DNA of 6,527 nt from an uncultured Ruminococcus sp. (lineage in GTDB: Bacteria; Bacillota_A; Clostridia; Oscillospirales; Ruminococcaceae). Each line of letters starts with the position of its first letter. Position 1 is the stretch's first letter. Below, piece after piece: positions 4,940 to 6,527 of the stretch. The notes under the pieces are model-generated. The model searched no databases, was not told where the DNA came from, and saw only the letters and a list, made by a program, of their open reading frames with translations. The stretch covers positions 1 through 6,527 of the forward strand of contig CALFMA010000614.1 in assembly GCA_937880065.1 (NCBI GenBank). The letters run 5' to 3'. The translations under genes and the position numbers were made by a program.

Positions 4940-6527
4940 ATTGGCATATTCGCCGACTATATGGATTTGCTGCATATGGTAATGATTTGTCAATTTCTAA
5001 TAATAGAATATCGTCATAAACATCATCAGTTAATAAACCCCAAATGCGTTTAATGTTTAACTGTCTTTGATTCATCAAAAACTCTTCGTTTTCAAGTTTA
5101 ATAAAGAAAGAAATGGTATTATTTCCTTTTCCTGTATTAAATACTAAATCTCTATTATATTGTTTTTTAAAAATGCTAAAAATCAATTCTTTTATGAGTT
5201 CTTTGTCCGATATAGAATATGCACAATTATAGAATTCTGGAACAACAGATAAAATTGCTTTATGAAATAAATACATATCATCAAAAGGGTCAATTTCTCT
5301 GATTTTATATTTCTCACGTTGATAAAAATCCTCTATTTCACTTATTGATTGGAATCGCTCATTAGGATTGTTCCTTAGGCATTTGTCAATAATTTGATCA
5401 TAAATATAAGCAGAATCCCAATTATATTCTTGTGAAACAGATTTTGCTCCTGTTCCGCGGTTAATTATACCAAAAACAAACCAATACATAATTTGTGCCA
5501 TCGAATATATGTCAGCTGTTTGCGTTACCTTGGCTTTTCCTGTTATTTGTTCAGGTGCAGAGAATTCTATATTTGCAAGACGCTCTCCATGTTTGGTGTT
5601 GTTATCTATAGGAAAATCTTCTTTTTCAAAATGAGCAATTCCGAAATCAGTTAATACAAATTCACCGTTTTCATCAACTAATATATTTTCTGGTTTAATA
5701 TCACGGTGAATTATCCCACAATTATGGATGGATTTTAAGGTTTCAAAAAGAAATTTGATTAGCTTTTTAAATGTTTCCTCCGTTACTTCACTACATCCAT
5801 TTCTAAATTTTTTTAAATTATTAGAATAGCAAGACATTATAATATATGGAATTGTTATGTCTTCGAGAATCAATTCATCGTAATGTATCATATTAACAAT
5901 ATTCTTTAATCTTGTTATCTGATAATTAGTGTTAAAAAATTCCGATTTAAATCTATTCACTTTCCTAGTAGAATCTGTAATCAAAAATTTAATTTGTTCT
6001 AGTGTTGCTAAAGCATTTTCATGATATGAAATTCGAGTATCTATGTGGTTTAATATTTTAACATAGTTGCTATTTATTACATCAATACTTGTAGTGAGAG
6101 ATTTTGCAGAAACTATATTATTGATTTCATTGTTTAATCTACCATTACAATCTTTTAAATTTTTAATAGTGTTTTTAATATCAGAAATATAATTGTTTAG
6201 TGCAATTATTTGTTGCTCATTTGGGGTATAAACTCCACTAATAATATTATTATTTAAGTCATTAGTTTCATCTATATTTGTAAGTACTGTAACCTTATAA
6301 TCTGATAGGGTGTTATTGGCTTCTAGAACATCAGTTGAAATTGCATAAAATTTTTGCATTTTATTTATATAATTATTCATATGTTCATTTGCATTATTAA
6401 CATCATAAGATCTAACATACCTAGGATTATATTTTAAATTTTCTGGAATAAAAGATTCTTCAGAATAAAACATAAACTGTATGTTTGGTGTAGTAATATT
6501 TGATTCGTCACTGATAATGTTGTCAGA
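4926..6527 (-). CDS. Ser/Thr protein-kinase-like protein with helical N-terminal region (5' partial)
   Basis: The frame is open from the TGA at 4928-4926 to the right edge. The ATG at 6473 has no ribosome site, and 18 codons without a stop precede it, so the true start is probably outside; residues here are numbered from that ATG (515). The kinase C-lobe is clear: HRDIKPEN (256-263), DFG (276-278), APEQ (306-309) and DIYSM (321-325). The hinge is IPYIIMSC (208-215). The N-lobe is poor: Lys162 in EQIKFL and Glu178 in RFKSEF are candidates for the ATP-binding Lys/Glu pair, but the glycine loop is not recognisable. Residues about 28-135 are Asn/Ile/Leu-rich and probably helical or coiled coil. 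Residues 390-515 form an unrecognised tail. No membrane segment is seen, so it is likely cytoplasmic. The final residues (SLPYAANPYSRRICQYDGS) are read out of frame through the helicase beginning and may not be original. It is first of the visible operon genes; its substrate is unknown. Confidence 0.82.
   Translation of the reverse strand, partial: SDNIISDESNITTPNIQFMFYSEESFIPENLKYNPRYVRSYDVNNANEHMNNYINKMQKFYAISTDVLEANNTLSDYKVTVLTNIDETNDLNNNIISGVYTPNEQQIIALNNYISDIKNTIKNLKDCNGRLNNEINNIVSAKSLTTSIDVINSNYVKILNHIDTRISYHENALATLEQIKFLITDSTRKVNRFKSEFFNTNYQITRLKNIVNMIHYDELILEDITIPYIIMSCYSNNLKKFRNGCSEVTEETFKKLIKFLFETLKSIHNCGIIHRDIKPENILVDENGEFVLTDFGIAHFEKEDFPIDNNTKHGERLANIEFSAPEQITGKAKVTQTADIYSMAQIMYWFVFGIINRGTGAKSVSQEYNWDSAYIYDQIIDKCLRNNPNERFQSISEIEDFYQREKYKIREIDPFDDMYLFHKAILSVVPEFYNCAYSISDKELIKELIFSIFKKQYNRDLVFNTGKGNNTISFFIKLENEEFLMNQRQLNIKRIWGLLTDDVYDDILLLEIDKSLPYAANPYSRRICQYDGS

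Noticed and set aside
1..6527. CRISPR array, tRNA or rRNA gene
   Set aside because: No short direct repeats with unique spacers and no cloverleaf or rRNA-like segments were seen; the only repeats are protein-coding or the palindromic element.

Overview
The window looks like chromosome from a low-GC, anaerobic gut or rumen Firmicute of the Ruminococcus/Oscillospiraceae type. The reasons are the AT-rich codon use, strong AGGAG ribosome sites, a BspA-type leucine-rich-repeat protein ending in a type I dockerin (the cellulosome docking module), and a secreted CAP-domain protein with a threonine-rich linker. This placement is inference from gene style; no marker gene is present.

Layout: bases 1-998 (+) hold the 3' part of a secreted LRR_5/dockerin protein whose beginning lies off the left edge. 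A strong hairpin terminator follows (1066-1104). The gene-free stretch 999-1546 holds that terminator, a 158-bp imperfect palindromic element (1110-1267, MITE-like), a second hairpin (1343-1371) and a good promoter (1468-1496) for the CAP-domain gene at 1547-2485 (+). From about 2490 to the right edge everything is on the minus strand and reads as one operon: a kinase-like protein (4926 to beyond 6527, 5' end off the window), then a UvrD-type SF1 helicase (3101-4939) whose start overlaps the kinase stop, then, 18 bases after the helicase stop, a small gene of 24-residue repeats (2594-3082) broken by an in-frame TAA and probably by a later frameshift.

How the parts may work together: the two plus-strand genes encode exported proteins (adhesion/cellulosome-associated and CAP). 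The minus-strand group combines a signalling domain with a DNA helicase and a repeat protein, a combination that could belong to a DNA-repair, stress or defence locus, though nothing in the window proves that. Two oddities stand out. The helicase looks like the separated C-terminal half of the large RecQ-UvrD fusion proteins, with family-like sequence running upstream into the kinase overlap, so the kinase/helicase junction may be a recombination scar. And the repeat protein keeps perfect 24-residue register across its stop codon, which marks the stop as a recent nonsense mutation.
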